DNA of 64,000 nucleotides, from NCBI RefSeq assembly GCF_014207235.1, contig NZ_JACHDA010000003.1, forward strand, positions 496,001 to 560,000, given 5' to 3'. Positions 8,916 to 17,737 of this stretch are shown here, in pieces. This DNA comes from Sphingopyxis sp. JAI128. Its GTDB lineage: Bacteria; Pseudomonadota; Alphaproteobacteria; Sphingomonadales; Sphingomonadaceae. The number at the start of each line of letters is the position of its first letter. Position 1 is the stretch's first letter. The translations under genes and the position numbers were made by a program. The notes under the pieces were generated by a model that saw only the letters and a list, made by a program, of their open reading frames with translations, had not been told where the DNA came from and made no database searches.

Positions 8916-10703
8916 TTGCTCACCCGCACGATCCTGCTTTCGAGCCTCGCCCTGCTGCCACTCGCACCCGCGATGGCCGATACCGCGACCGCGGCTGCCC
9001 CTTCGGCCGCAACGGCCCTGCCGGGGAGCGCCGACGCCCGTCTTCGCGAGCTCTACGAGACCGAATGGGCTTGGCGGCAAAAGGAATTCGCGCGGCGTGT
9101 CGGCGACCCGCCCTTCACCGCCTCGGCCGACCATCTGCCGCGCGTCGATGCGGCCACGCAGGCGGCGCGGCAGGCTTATTGGAAAAAGACGCTCGCCGCG
9201 CTCGACGCCATTCCAGTCGACCAGCTTTCCGAAAATGAAAAGATCAACGCTGCGGTCTTCCGCACCAGCCTCGAAGCCTTCGTCGCCGAGGGTCAGTACC
9301 GGACGTGGGAAATGCCCTTCAACGCCGACAGCCAGTTCTGGTCGGGATTGAGCGCGCGCGACACGCTCCCCTCGACCGAGGAATATCAACGCTATCTCGG
9401 CCGGATGCGCGACATCCCGCGCTATTTCGACGAACAGATCGTCAATATGCGCGCGGGCCTCAAGCGCGGCTTCAGCGTGCCGCGCGCCTCGCTCGAAGGA
9501 CGCGACGCGACGATCGCCGCCTATGTCGACACCGATCCGGCGAAAAATCCCTTTTACAGCGCCTTCGCGAAAATGCCCCCGGCGGTCCCCGCCGCCGACC
9601 AGGAACGGCTGCGCGCCGAGGCGCGGCAGCTGATTTCGCAAACCGTCGCGCCCGCTTATGCGAAGCTGCTGACCTTTTTCAAAGACGAATATCTGCCGAA
9701 GGCGCGCACGACGCTGGCGGCCGAAGCGATGCCCGACGGCAAGGCCTTCTATCAGGCGCAGATTCGCGAATATACGACGACCGCGCTGACCGCCGAAGAA
9801 ATCCACCAGATCGGCCTCAAGGAAGTCGCGCGGATCACCGCCGAGATGGAAGAGGTCAAGGACAAGGCGGGCTTCAAGGGCGACCTCGCCGCCTTCATCC
9901 ACTTCCTGCGCACCGATCCGCAATTTTATGCGAAAACGCCCGAAGAACTGCTCGCCTTCTCGGCGCTCGTCGCGAAACGCGCCGACGGCCAGCTCAAATA
10001 TACGATCGGCTTCCTGCCGCGTTACCGTTTCACTATCCTGCCGGTGCCCGACGCGATCGCGCCGACCTACACCTCGGGGCGCGGCGGGCTCGATGCGTGC
10101 CTGATGAACACCTATGACCTGCCCTCGCGCCCGCTGTACCAGATTCCCGCGCTGACGCTCCACGAATGCGTGCCCGGACACAGCTTCCAGGCCGCGGTGG
10201 CGCTCGAGACGACGAAATGGCCGGCCTTCCGCCGCCAGACCTATTTCTCGGGCTATGGTGAGGGCTGGGGACTCTACACCGAATGGCTCGGTACCAAGAT
10301 GGGTATCTATCGCACGCCCTACGAGGATTTCGGGCGGTTGTCGTTCGAGATGTGGCGCGCCTCGCGGCTCGTCGTCGACACCGGCATCCACCATTATGGC
10401 TGGAGCCGCGACAAGGCGATCGACTATCTGGCAAGCCACACCGCGCTCGCGCGGCACGATGTCGAGACCGAGATCGACCGCTATATCAGCTGGCCCGGAC
10501 AGGCGCTCGCCTACAAGCTCGGCGAAATCACGATCCGGCGGCTGCGCGCCGACGCCGAGGCGAAACTCGGGCCGAAATTCGACCAGCGCAAGTTCCACGA
10601 CACTTTCCTCGCTTTGGGGTCGGTGCCATTGCCGGTGCTCGAACAACAGCTCGAAAAATTCATCGCCGATGGCGGCGAAGGGCCCAACGCGGTTGCCCCC
10701 TGA
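8916..10703 (+). CDS. Exported DUF885 family metallopeptidase, copy 2
   Basis: A 595-residue paralogue of the preceding gene, with the same architecture. It has a signal peptide (LLSSLALLPLAPAMA), the zinc motif HECVPGH (His416, Glu417, His422) and the YGEGWGLYTEWLG block. Long stretches align residue for residue, such as the DEQIVNMRAGLKRGF segment present in both, so this is a tandem duplication. The start is a TTG at 8916, chosen because GAGGAGA ends 6 bases before it and it gives an intact signal peptide. The gap to copy 1 is 23 bases. Confidence 0.85.
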   Translation: MLTRTILLSSLALLPLAPAMADTATAAAPSAATALPGSADARLRELYETEWAWRQKEFARRVGDPPFTASADHLPRVDAATQAARQAYWKKTLAALDAIPVDQLSENEKINAAVFRTSLEAFVAEGQYRTWEMPFNADSQFWSGLSARDTLPSTEEYQRYLGRMRDIPRYFDEQIVNMRAGLKRGFSVPRASLEGRDATIAAYVDTDPAKNPFYSAFAKMPPAVPAADQERLRAEARQLISQTVAPAYAKLLTFFKDEYLPKARTTLAAEAMPDGKAFYQAQIREYTTTALTAEEIHQIGLKEVARITAEMEEVKDKAGFKGDLAAFIHFLRTDPQFYAKTPEELLAFSALVAKRADGQLKYTIGFLPRYRFTILPVPDAIAPTYTSGRGGLDACLMNTYDLPSRPLYQIPALTLHECVPGHSFQAAVALETTKWPAFRRQTYFSGYGEGWGLYTEWLGTKMGIYRTPYEDFGRLSFEMWRASRLVVDTGIHHYGWSRDKAIDYLASHTALARHDVETEIDRYISWPGQALAYKLGEITIRRLRADAEAKLGPKFDQRKFHDTFLALGSVPLPVLEQQLEKFIADGGEGPNAVAP

Positions 10704-10714
10704 TCTTTCGCGGG

Positions 10715-10732
10715 CCCCGGCGTACGCCGGGG
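10715..10732. repeat. REP-like perfect palindrome
   Basis: CCCCGGCGTACGCCGGGG is an 18-base perfect palindrome in the gap between the second DUF885 gene and the convergent DUF4402 gene. Such GGCGTACGCC cores are common as scattered intergenic elements in sphingomonad genomes. It may serve as a bidirectional transcription stop, but there is no T tract. Confidence 0.5.
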
Positions 10733-10782
10733 TTCACATGGGACCCGCGCGCCGCCGCTCGCCATCCCGAAGACGGCCTTGC

Positions 10783-11298
10783 CTATTGATATTCCACCGT
10801 CACGGGAATGCGCCCGCGATAGTCACCGTCGCTGGCGCCGTCGATCTGGAGCCGGCCGCCGAAGCGAAAGACGAGACGGCCGTCAGGGCCGAGCCGCGGC
10901 GCCGCCGACAGGTCGGTCGCGAGCCCGGTCACGCGCGCGGTGCGCCCGTAACCGCCCTCAAGATCGACCGTCGCGGGCAGGATCACCCGCACGTCCGCGC
11001 CCGGCTCGCCCCGCACCGTGACGACGCCGGCCAGCGCGAAACCGCCCAGATCGACGACATCGCCGCGAACCCGGCGCGCGCCCGACATCGGATCGATCTC
11101 GACCTCGCCGCCCATCGCGCCGACCGCCACGCGGCCCATGTCGAGCTGGGTTTCGACGTCGACGCGCAGCGGCACCTCGGCCCTGCGCGCCGCGACCGCG
11201 CCATCCTTGCCCTGCCCGCAGAGCAGGCACTGGGCGGCCGCAACCGGCGCACCGGCACAGGCCAGCATGACCCCAAGGGCAAGACGCAGTTTCACCAC
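10783..11298 (-). CDS. Secreted DUF4402 domain protein
   Basis: A 171-residue protein with a signal peptide (MVKLRLALGVMLACAGAPVAAA) followed by a CLLCGQ pair of cysteines and an all-beta DUF4402-like domain (about 45-170). The GEVEIDP, PGADVRVILP and IPVTVEYQ segments are typical of this domain, which is found in extracellular or pilus-like proteins of unknown function. It is a single leftward gene, divergent from the polyketide operon with an 83-base gap that must hold both promoters. Confidence 0.75.
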   Translation of the reverse strand: MVKLRLALGVMLACAGAPVAAAQCLLCGQGKDGAVAARRAEVPLRVDVETQLDMGRVAVGAMGGEVEIDPMSGARRVRGDVVDLGGFALAGVVTVRGEPGADVRVILPATVDLEGGYGRTARVTGLATDLSAAPRLGPDGRLVFRFGGRLQIDGASDGDYRGRIPVTVEYQ

Positions 11299-11381
11299 TC
11301 CTTCGCTAACCCGGCCATGGTTAAGCCCGCGTAAATCGGCGCGCGCGCTAATCGCTGGCCAGTGCCCGGCTTTTCGGTCAC

Positions 11382-12458
11382 ATGTGCGCGATGGACACCC
11401 CGCCGGCCCCCCGATTGAACGCCCTCGCCACCGCGGTGCCGGGCCACGACGTCCATCAGGCCTTTATCGACTGGGCAACGCCGCGCATTGCCGACGAACG
11501 GATGCGCGCGATCTTCACCCGCATGGCGGCGCGATCGGGAATCGAGCGTCGCTTTTCGGTTCTGCCCCCGACTGCGGACGGGGGCTCGCCCGTGGCGTCC
11601 GGCGGCTTTTACGACGTCGCCGGCCTGCCACCGACCTCGGCGCGCATGGCCGCCTATGCGCGCCACGCGCCCGAGCTGGCGATGCAGGCGATCACCGCGC
11701 TTGGCGACGCGTTCGATCCGGCGCGCATCACGCATCTTGTCGTCGCGAGCTGCACCGGGTTCGTCGCGCCGGGGATCGACCAGATCATCGCGCGGCGGCT
11801 CGGCCTTTCGGCCACCGTCGAGCGCGTGCTGATCGGCTTCATGGGTTGCTATGCCGGGGTCACTGCTTTGCGCAGCGCGCGGCATATCGTGCGCTCCGAA
11901 CCCCGCGCGGTCGTGCTGGTCGTGAGCGTCGAATTGTCGACCTTGCACCTCAGCCTCGCCGACGCGCCCGAGCCCCTGCTCGCGATGCTCCAGTTCAGCG
12001 ACGGCGCGGCGGCGGGGATCGTATCGGCCGCGCCGCACGGGCTCGAACTCGGCGAGGGGCGGAGCCTCGCGCTGGACGACAGCGCCGAGCTGATCCGCTG
12101 GGACATCGGCGACAAGGGTTTCGAAATGACGCTGTCGGGCGAGGTGCCCCGACGGCTGCGCGAAGCGCTCGGCGTGTCCGGGGTGCAACAGGCGTTGTTC
12201 GGCGATACGCAGGCGCCGCCGCTGCTCGCCGTCCACGCCGGGGGGCGGTCGGTACTCGATGCGGTCGAACATGCGCTGGCCGCCGATCCGCGGGCGCTGG
12301 CCGACAGCCGGTCGGTGCTCGCGCGTTTCGGCAACATGTCGTCGGCGACGATCCTGTTCGTGCTCGCCGAAATGATGGCGCGCGGCGCGCGCGGCGACGG
12401 GATCGCGATCGCCTTCGGCCCCGGCCTCGCCGCCGAAGCGATCCGGTTCCGGGCATGA
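11382..12458 (+). CDS. Type III polyketide synthase
   Basis: The 358-residue protein has the thiolase fold of chalcone synthase-like enzymes. The catalytic triad is clear: Cys124 (ASCTGF), His285 (VHAGGR) and Asn318 (FGNMSSATILF). Bacterial members extend fatty acyl or aryl starters with malonyl-CoA to give alkylresorcinols or alkylpyrones. It is followed with 4-base ATGA overlap by a methyltransferase and then by a flavoprotein. That order matches srsABC of Streptomyces griseus, where the products are methylated phenolic lipids and quinones. The starter unit cannot be read from the sequence. A second ATG at 11391 is an alternative start. Confidence 0.9.
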   Translation: MCAMDTPPAPRLNALATAVPGHDVHQAFIDWATPRIADERMRAIFTRMAARSGIERRFSVLPPTADGGSPVASGGFYDVAGLPPTSARMAAYARHAPELAMQAITALGDAFDPARITHLVVASCTGFVAPGIDQIIARRLGLSATVERVLIGFMGCYAGVTALRSARHIVRSEPRAVVLVVSVELSTLHLSLADAPEPLLAMLQFSDGAAAGIVSAAPHGLELGEGRSLALDDSAELIRWDIGDKGFEMTLSGEVPRRLREALGVSGVQQALFGDTQAPPLLAVHAGGRSVLDAVEHALAADPRALADSRSVLARFGNMSSATILFVLAEMMARGARGDGIAIAFGPGLAAEAIRFRA

Positions 12459-13168
12459 ATCCCTTCGCCAGCCTGCGTGTCCCGATCGCACGCGAAGAGG
12501 AGATGGACGCCGCTGATCTAGCCCCCGAACGCTATGCGAAGGTGCTCGCCGATCTCTCGCGGATCAACGGGCTGACGATGGCGCCGCGCCCGACGCTTGG
12601 CTTCCTCGACCGGGTGCGCAAGCGCGGTGTAGGCGAACGGCCTTGGCGCATCCTCGACGTCGGGTTTGGCGCGGGCGACATGCTCGCGCGGATCGCACGC
12701 TGGGGGGATAAGCGGGGAATCGCGCTCGATCTGGTCGGCGTCGACCTCAATCGCAAGAGCGAGGCGGTGGCAGCGGTGCGGCTCGGCGGGCGGGCGCGGC
12801 TGATCACCGGCGATTATCGCGCGCTCGCGGGACAGGGCTGGGACATCATCCTGTCCAGCCTCGTCACCCATCATATGACGCCCGCGCAGCGTAGCGAGTT
12901 CCTGCACTTCATGGAGCGCGAGGCGGCGCGAGCTTGGCTGGTCAACGACCTGCACCGCCAACGTCTGCCCTTTGCCGGCTATCCGCTGCTCGCGGCATTG
13001 GCGTGGGTCGATCCGATCGTCCGGCGCGACGGGCAATTGTCGGTCGGGCGCAGCTTCCGCCGCAGCGAATGGCGGACGATGCTGGACGAAGTACTGCCCG
13101 AAGCGGCGCCCGGCTGCCGCATCTTTCGCAGTTTTCCCTACCGGCTTTGCGTCGAGCGCATCCGGTGA
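12455..13168 (+). CDS. Class I SAM-dependent methyltransferase of the polyketide operon
   Basis: A 237-residue Rossmann methyltransferase. SAM-binding motif I is ILDVGFGAGDML (about residues 66-77) and the acidic motif II is VGVDLN. The conserved VNDLHRQRLPF segment is typical of methyltransferases found beside type III polyketide synthases. Translational coupling with the synthase (ATGA) and with the next gene (GTGA) indicates a joint pathway. Most likely it O- or C-methylates the resorcinol or pyrone product. The exact position of methylation is unknown. Confidence 0.87.
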   Translation: MNPFASLRVPIAREEEMDAADLAPERYAKVLADLSRINGLTMAPRPTLGFLDRVRKRGVGERPWRILDVGFGAGDMLARIARWGDKRGIALDLVGVDLNRKSEAVAAVRLGGRARLITGDYRALAGQGWDIILSSLVTHHMTPAQRSEFLHFMEREAARAWLVNDLHRQRLPFAGYPLLAALAWVDPIVRRDGQLSVGRSFRRSEWRTMLDEVLPEAAPGCRIFRSFPYRLCVERIR

Positions 13169-14262
13169 ACGACGCGATCGTGGTCGGCGCCGGGCCGGCC
13201 GGGTCGGCGGCAGCGATCGGGCTGACCCGCGCGGGGGCAAGCGCGCTGCTGCTCGAACGCGCGCGCGAAACGGACGACGCGCTGTGCGGCGGTTTCCTGA
13301 GCTGGCAGACGCTGTCGCGGCTCGATGCGCTAGGGATCCACCGCGCTGCGCTCAGCGGGCAGACGGTCCGGCGCGTACGGCTGTTCGCGGGACTGCGGCA
13401 AAGCGAAACGCCGCTGCCGGGCGAAGCGATGGGCGTGTCGCGACGAACGCTCGACGGCGCGTTGCAGGCAGCGGCGATGGCCGCCGGGGCCGGCCTCGAA
13501 CGAGGCGTCCACGCAACTATGCTCGAAAATGGCGCGGTGCAGACGCGCGACGGCGCGATATTGCGGGCACCCGCGATATTCCTCGCCGCGGGCAAGCATG
13601 GCTTTCGCGGCTTTCCACGCGAACCCGACAAATGGCAGCGGACCGACCCTGTTATGGGCCTGCGGCTACGCTTGCCGCCCCACCCGGCGCTCGACCGGCT
13701 CGTCGGCGACGCAGTCGAACTGCACCTGTTCGACCGGGGCTATGCGGGGCTCGTGCAGCAAGAGGGCGGCAGCGGCAATTTATGCCTAGCGGTCCACAAA
13801 TCGCGGCTCGACGAAGCCGGCGGCGATCCGGCTGCGCTGCTCCGCGCGCTGGGCGACGCCCTGCCGCATCTGGGCGACCGCCTTGCGCACGCGGACGGAT
13901 CGCGCGGCGTCGATGCGATCGGCCACGTTCCCTATGGCTGGCGGACGGCCGAGACGGCGCCCGGCCTGTTCCGGCTGGGCGACCAGGCGGGGGTCATCCC
14001 GAGCCTCGCTGGCGAGGGCATGGGGCTCGCCGTCGCGAGCGCAGACGCTGCCGTGGTGGCGTGGCGCGACGGCGGCGGCTCGGCGTCACCGGGCTTTCAG
14101 CGCAGGCTCGCGGCGCGCATGACGCGCCCCTTCGCGCTCGCGAACCTCGTATGGCGGCTCGGCGAAAACCGGCACGGCGCGGGCGCGATGACGGCGGCGG
14201 CGTCACTTTTTCCGTCGTTGGTGCGAATAGTCTCTCGAACGACGCGCATCCGCGGCGGCTGA
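13165..14262 (+). CDS. FAD-dependent oxidoreductase (phenolic-lipid hydroxylase-like)
   Basis: A 365-residue flavoprotein with an N-terminal GAGPAGSAAA dinucleotide motif (residues 8-17) and a LGDQAGVIPSLAGEGMGLA segment (about 272-290) typical of the UbiH/geranylgeranyl-reductase superfamily. As the last gene of the synthase/methyltransferase operon it probably hydroxylates or otherwise oxidises the aromatic product, like SrsC. The GTG start at 13165 overlaps the methyltransferase stop by four bases. An alternative role is reduction of an unsaturated side chain. Confidence 0.82.
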   Translation: MNDAIVVGAGPAGSAAAIGLTRAGASALLLERARETDDALCGGFLSWQTLSRLDALGIHRAALSGQTVRRVRLFAGLRQSETPLPGEAMGVSRRTLDGALQAAAMAAGAGLERGVHATMLENGAVQTRDGAILRAPAIFLAAGKHGFRGFPREPDKWQRTDPVMGLRLRLPPHPALDRLVGDAVELHLFDRGYAGLVQQEGGSGNLCLAVHKSRLDEAGGDPAALLRALGDALPHLGDRLAHADGSRGVDAIGHVPYGWRTAETAPGLFRLGDQAGVIPSLAGEGMGLAVASADAAVVAWRDGGGSASPGFQRRLAARMTRPFALANLVWRLGENRHGAGAMTAAASLFPSLVRIVSRTTRIRGG

Positions 14263-14357
14263 TTCCCTCCGCCCCTTGCGGCAGCGCGCCCACCGACCGA
14301 TATTACGGACAATGACCGGCGCCCGCCCCGGCGGCCCGCCCTCGAAGGAGATCTATC

Positions 14358-14765
14358 ATGACCGATCCCGTCACCCGCAAAGAGCTCGACCCGATGGCGC
14401 ATCATGTGCTGCGCGAAGGCGGCACCGAGCGCGCCTTCACCGGCAAATATACCGACCACAAGGGCGATGGCGTCTATCGCTGCGCCGGCTGCGGCGAACC
14501 CCTGTTCGACAGTCGCACCAAATATGACAGCGGATCGGGCTGGCCGAGCTATACCGCGCCCGCCGGCGACCATGCCGTGACCGAACACCACGACATGAGC
14601 CACGGCATGATCCGCACCGAAGTGCGCTGCGCCAAATGCGAAGGCCATCTCGGCCATGTTTTTCCCGACGGCCCCGGACCCGAAGGTCTGCGTTATTGCA
14701 TCAACAGCGCGGCGCTTGACTTCGCGGACCGCTCGCCGGATGAGGCGTCAACCGGCGAAGGCTGA
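14358..14765 (+). CDS. msrB: Peptide-methionine (R)-S-oxide reductase MsrB
   Basis: A 135-residue MsrB, which reduces methionine-R-sulfoxide in proteins. The structural zinc site is formed by Cys42/Cys45 (CAGC) and Cys91/Cys94 (CAKC). The catalytic cysteine is Cys114 in RYCINSAAL. No signal peptide is seen, so it is cytoplasmic. AAGGAGA lies 7 bases upstream of the ATG. It stands alone between the polyketide operon and the PBP1A gene. Confidence 0.95.
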   Translation: MTDPVTRKELDPMAHHVLREGGTERAFTGKYTDHKGDGVYRCAGCGEPLFDSRTKYDSGSGWPSYTAPAGDHAVTEHHDMSHGMIRTEVRCAKCEGHLGHVFPDGPGPEGLRYCINSAALDFADRSPDEASTGEG

Positions 14766-14819
14766 CACGGCCTTCGCCACTGACGCATCAGGGGCGACGC
14801 GAGGGAAGGAATACTGGCT

Positions 14820-17009
14820 TTGCGCCGCGAACGACAGCAGGCTTCGTCGAATAAATCGTCATCGTCCAGCAAGCGCAGCGGCACGCCCGGCGGCGACCCG
14901 CCGCGCTGGCGCGTGTGGCTGCGCCGCATTTTCCGCTGGGGTCTCGGCCTTGCGGTCGTCGCCCTCGTCGCGCTCGGCGTGGCGGTCGGCATCGCGGTGC
15001 AGCGCATGCCGAGTTTCGAGGAACTCAAGAAATCGCCGGCGGGGCAGACGATCCGCGTCCGCGCCGCCGACGGCACCGTCTTCCTGTCGCTGGGCCCCAA
15101 TTACGGCCGCTGGCTGACGCTGCGCGAAACACCGCAGGTGATGCAGGATGCTATGGTCGCGGTCGAGGACCGGCGCTTTCGCTACCACCCCGGCGTCGAT
15201 CCCGTGGGGATGGCGCGCGCTGCGGTTTTCGCGGCCCAGAATTACGGCACCGGGCGCCGCATGCAGGGCGCATCGACGATCACGCAGCAGCTCGCCCGCA
15301 ACATCTTCCTGTCGAACAGCTATACTTGGGCTCGCAAGATGCGCGAAATGATCTTGTCGCTCGCGCTCGAATGGAAATTCTCCAAGGACGAGATCCTCGA
15401 ACTCTATCTGAACAAGGTCTATTTCGGCGGCGGCAGCTATGGCATCGACGCTGCATCGAACAGCTTTTTCGGGCATAGCGCGACCGAAATGTCGCTGTCC
15501 GAAGCGGCGGTGGTGGCCGGATTGGTCAAGGCGCCGTCGCGCTATTCGCCGACCGCCGACGCGCAGGCCGCATTGGGCCGCGCCGGTGTGGTGCTGAGCG
15601 TCATGGTCGATGCCGGCGTCATCACGCAGGCACAGGCCGATGCCGCCGAGCCCGCCAACGTTCAGCTCGCGAAGGAAACGGGGCAGAACAGCGCGCGCTA
15701 TTTCAGCGACTGGGCGCTGCCACAACTCGACATGCTGATCGACGAGGGCAGCGAGGCGCTCGACGTCTATACCACCATCGATCTCGGCATGCAGCGCGCC
15801 GCGACCGCGGCGATCCAGGCGAATACCCCGCGCGGCGTGCAGGGCGCGCTTGTCTCGCTCGACCGCGACGGTGCCGTGCGCGCGATGGTCGGCGGCACCG
15901 ACTATGTCGCCTCCAACTATAACCGCGCAACGCAGGCGCTGCGCCAGCCGGGATCGGCGTGGAAGCTGTTCGTCTATATGGCGGCGCTGGAGGCGGGGTA
16001 TAAGGTCGACGATCCGGTCGTCGACGAACCCGTGACGATCAACGGCTGGAGCCCGCGCAACTCGTCGGGACGCTTCGCGGGAACAATGGACCTGCGCAGC
16101 GCCTTTGCCTATTCGGTCAACACGGTGGCGGCAAAGCTCGGCGACGAAGTCGGCTTTTCCTCGGTCGCCAATATGGCGCGCCGCTTCGGCATCACCACTC
16201 CGATCAACACGCACCCGTCGATGGTGCTCGGCAGCGCCGAAGTGCGCGTGATCGACATGACCGCCGCCTTTGCCGCCGTGTCACGCAAGGGCGTTTCGGT
16301 GCAGCCCTACGGCATCACCAAGGTGACGACCGCCGACGGGCGCCTGCTGTACCAGCGCCCCGCCGAACGCGGGCAGGTCCTGGTCGACACTTGGGTCGCC
16401 GCCGGGATCACCGACCTGCTCCAGACCGCCGTCAATACCGGGACCGGCAGGGCGGCGCAGATCGGCCGCCCCGTCGCGGGCAAGACCGGCACAACGTCGA
16501 GCAACAAGGACGGCTGGTTCCTGGGCTTTTCGAGCGGCATCACCACCGGCGTGTGGATGGGCCGCGACGATGCGAAGGCCGTCGGCGGGCTTCAGGGGGG
16601 CCGCGCGCCGGCGAGGGCCTTTGCCGACTATATGCGCGTCGCGGTCGCCCGGCGTCCGGTCGAACAATTCGACACCGAGGTCGTGCTGCCCGAATGGCAG
16701 CTCGAGGACGAGGGCGAGGCCTATCTGGGCGAGCCGGGCGAAGAGGGTTTCGTCGACGAGAACGGCATGCCGATCGAGCTGCCCGCTGCCCCGTCGGTGC
16801 CGGACGACGGCGATGTGCCGCCGCCCGCCGACGAAGGTCCGATCCTGAACCAGCAGTGGATCGAGGAGCAGACGGGACGCCGGGCCCCGGCCGACAGCGT
16901 CAGCGCACCGAAGAACGGCGCCGCGCCCAAGGCGCCCGCCCCGCCCAAGATCGCGCCGCCGTCGGCCAGGACATCCCCGGCGCGCAACCAGCCTGGCGAT
17001 GCATATTAG
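14820..17009 (+). CDS. PBP1A-family bifunctional peptidoglycan synthase
   Basis: A 729-residue class A penicillin-binding protein. After a basic cytoplasmic tail there is one membrane helix (about 42-62). Next comes a GT51 glycosyltransferase domain with catalytic Glu116 in AVEDRRF and the GASTITQQLARN block. The transpeptidase domain follows with Ser379-x-x-Lys382 (SAWK), the SVN motif and Lys555-Thr-Gly (KTGTT). The last 100 residues are Pro/Ala-rich and probably disordered. The start is a TTG preceded by GAGGGAAGGA. Its TAG overlaps the stop of the convergent protease gene. Confidence 0.93.
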   Translation: MRRERQQASSNKSSSSSKRSGTPGGDPPRWRVWLRRIFRWGLGLAVVALVALGVAVGIAVQRMPSFEELKKSPAGQTIRVRAADGTVFLSLGPNYGRWLTLRETPQVMQDAMVAVEDRRFRYHPGVDPVGMARAAVFAAQNYGTGRRMQGASTITQQLARNIFLSNSYTWARKMREMILSLALEWKFSKDEILELYLNKVYFGGGSYGIDAASNSFFGHSATEMSLSEAAVVAGLVKAPSRYSPTADAQAALGRAGVVLSVMVDAGVITQAQADAAEPANVQLAKETGQNSARYFSDWALPQLDMLIDEGSEALDVYTTIDLGMQRAATAAIQANTPRGVQGALVSLDRDGAVRAMVGGTDYVASNYNRATQALRQPGSAWKLFVYMAALEAGYKVDDPVVDEPVTINGWSPRNSSGRFAGTMDLRSAFAYSVNTVAAKLGDEVGFSSVANMARRFGITTPINTHPSMVLGSAEVRVIDMTAAFAAVSRKGVSVQPYGITKVTTADGRLLYQRPAERGQVLVDTWVAAGITDLLQTAVNTGTGRAAQIGRPVAGKTGTTSSNKDGWFLGFSSGITTGVWMGRDDAKAVGGLQGGRAPARAFADYMRVAVARRPVEQFDTEVVLPEWQLEDEGEAYLGEPGEEGFVDENGMPIELPAAPSVPDDGDVPPPADEGPILNQQWIEEQTGRRAPADSVSAPKNGAAPKAPAPPKIAPPSARTSPARNQPGDAY

Positions 17010-17737
17010 GCCGTAAAGCGATAGCGGTGGAGGCTCCGGCCTTCGCGCCGCAGCCAGCCGCGCGCCGCGGCGACATCGCCGTCGTGCAGCCGGTCGACCA
17101 GCGCGTGAAACGCCGCGCCATGGTCCATGTGCCGAAGATGCGCGACCTCGTGCGCGACCGTCGCGCGGCGGACATGATCGGGCGCCATCACCAGCCGCCA
17201 GCTATAGCGCAGGTCGCCTTCCGACGTGCAGCTGCCCCAGCGGCTGCGCGGGTCGCCGACGCGAACACGGCCGACCGACAGACCTGCCGCCCCCGCAATT
17301 TCGTGGCTTTCGCGCGCCATCAGGTCGAGCGCCTCGGCCTTCAGCCAGCGTTCGATGCGCCGCCCCACTGTCTCGGCCGGGCCGCCGAGATGCAATATGT
17401 TCGCGTCGAGCCGTATCGCGCGCGGCAAAGTGGCCGTCCATTGTACACGGCGCTCGACGCCGCGGAACGGGATCGCCGCGCCGGGGCCGACGATGACGGG
17501 CAACACCGCCTTGCCGACCTGTTCGGCCAGCCACGCCTGCTGCTCGTCCGCCCATTTGAGCGCCGCGCGCTCGCTGGCGCGCCGCGGGACGATCAGCCGC
17601 AATTCGCCGCGCGCGCCGTCGAAGACGAGCCGATAGCGGCGCGACTGCGCGTGCCGCACGACACGCACCGGCCAGGCGTCGTCACCCACACGGATGTGCG
17701 GTCCGTCGGACGCAAAGTCAGACGATGCGTTCGACAA
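17006..17737 (-). CDS. YgjP/SprT-like zinc metallopeptidase
   Basis: About 243 residues of the UPF0028/M48-like YgjP family. The zinc motif HEVAHLRHMDHGAAFH sits near the C terminus, and the family hallmark SRWGSCTSEG lies about 35 residues before it. The open frame extends upstream of any ATG. The TTG at 17737 overlaps the upstream YkgJ gene by about 20 bases and is my best start; a GTG about 15 codons later is possible. It is the last gene of a sco / ykgJ / protease operon. Its physiological substrate is unknown. Confidence 0.8.
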   Translation of the reverse strand: MSNASSDFASDGPHIRVGDDAWPVRVVRHAQSRRYRLVFDGARGELRLIVPRRASERAALKWADEQQAWLAEQVGKAVLPVIVGPGAAIPFRGVERRVQWTATLPRAIRLDANILHLGGPAETVGRRIERWLKAEALDLMARESHEIAGAAGLSVGRVRVGDPRSRWGSCTSEGDLRYSWRLVMAPDHVRRATVAHEVAHLRHMDHGAAFHALVDRLHDGDVAAARGWLRREGRSLHRYRFTA

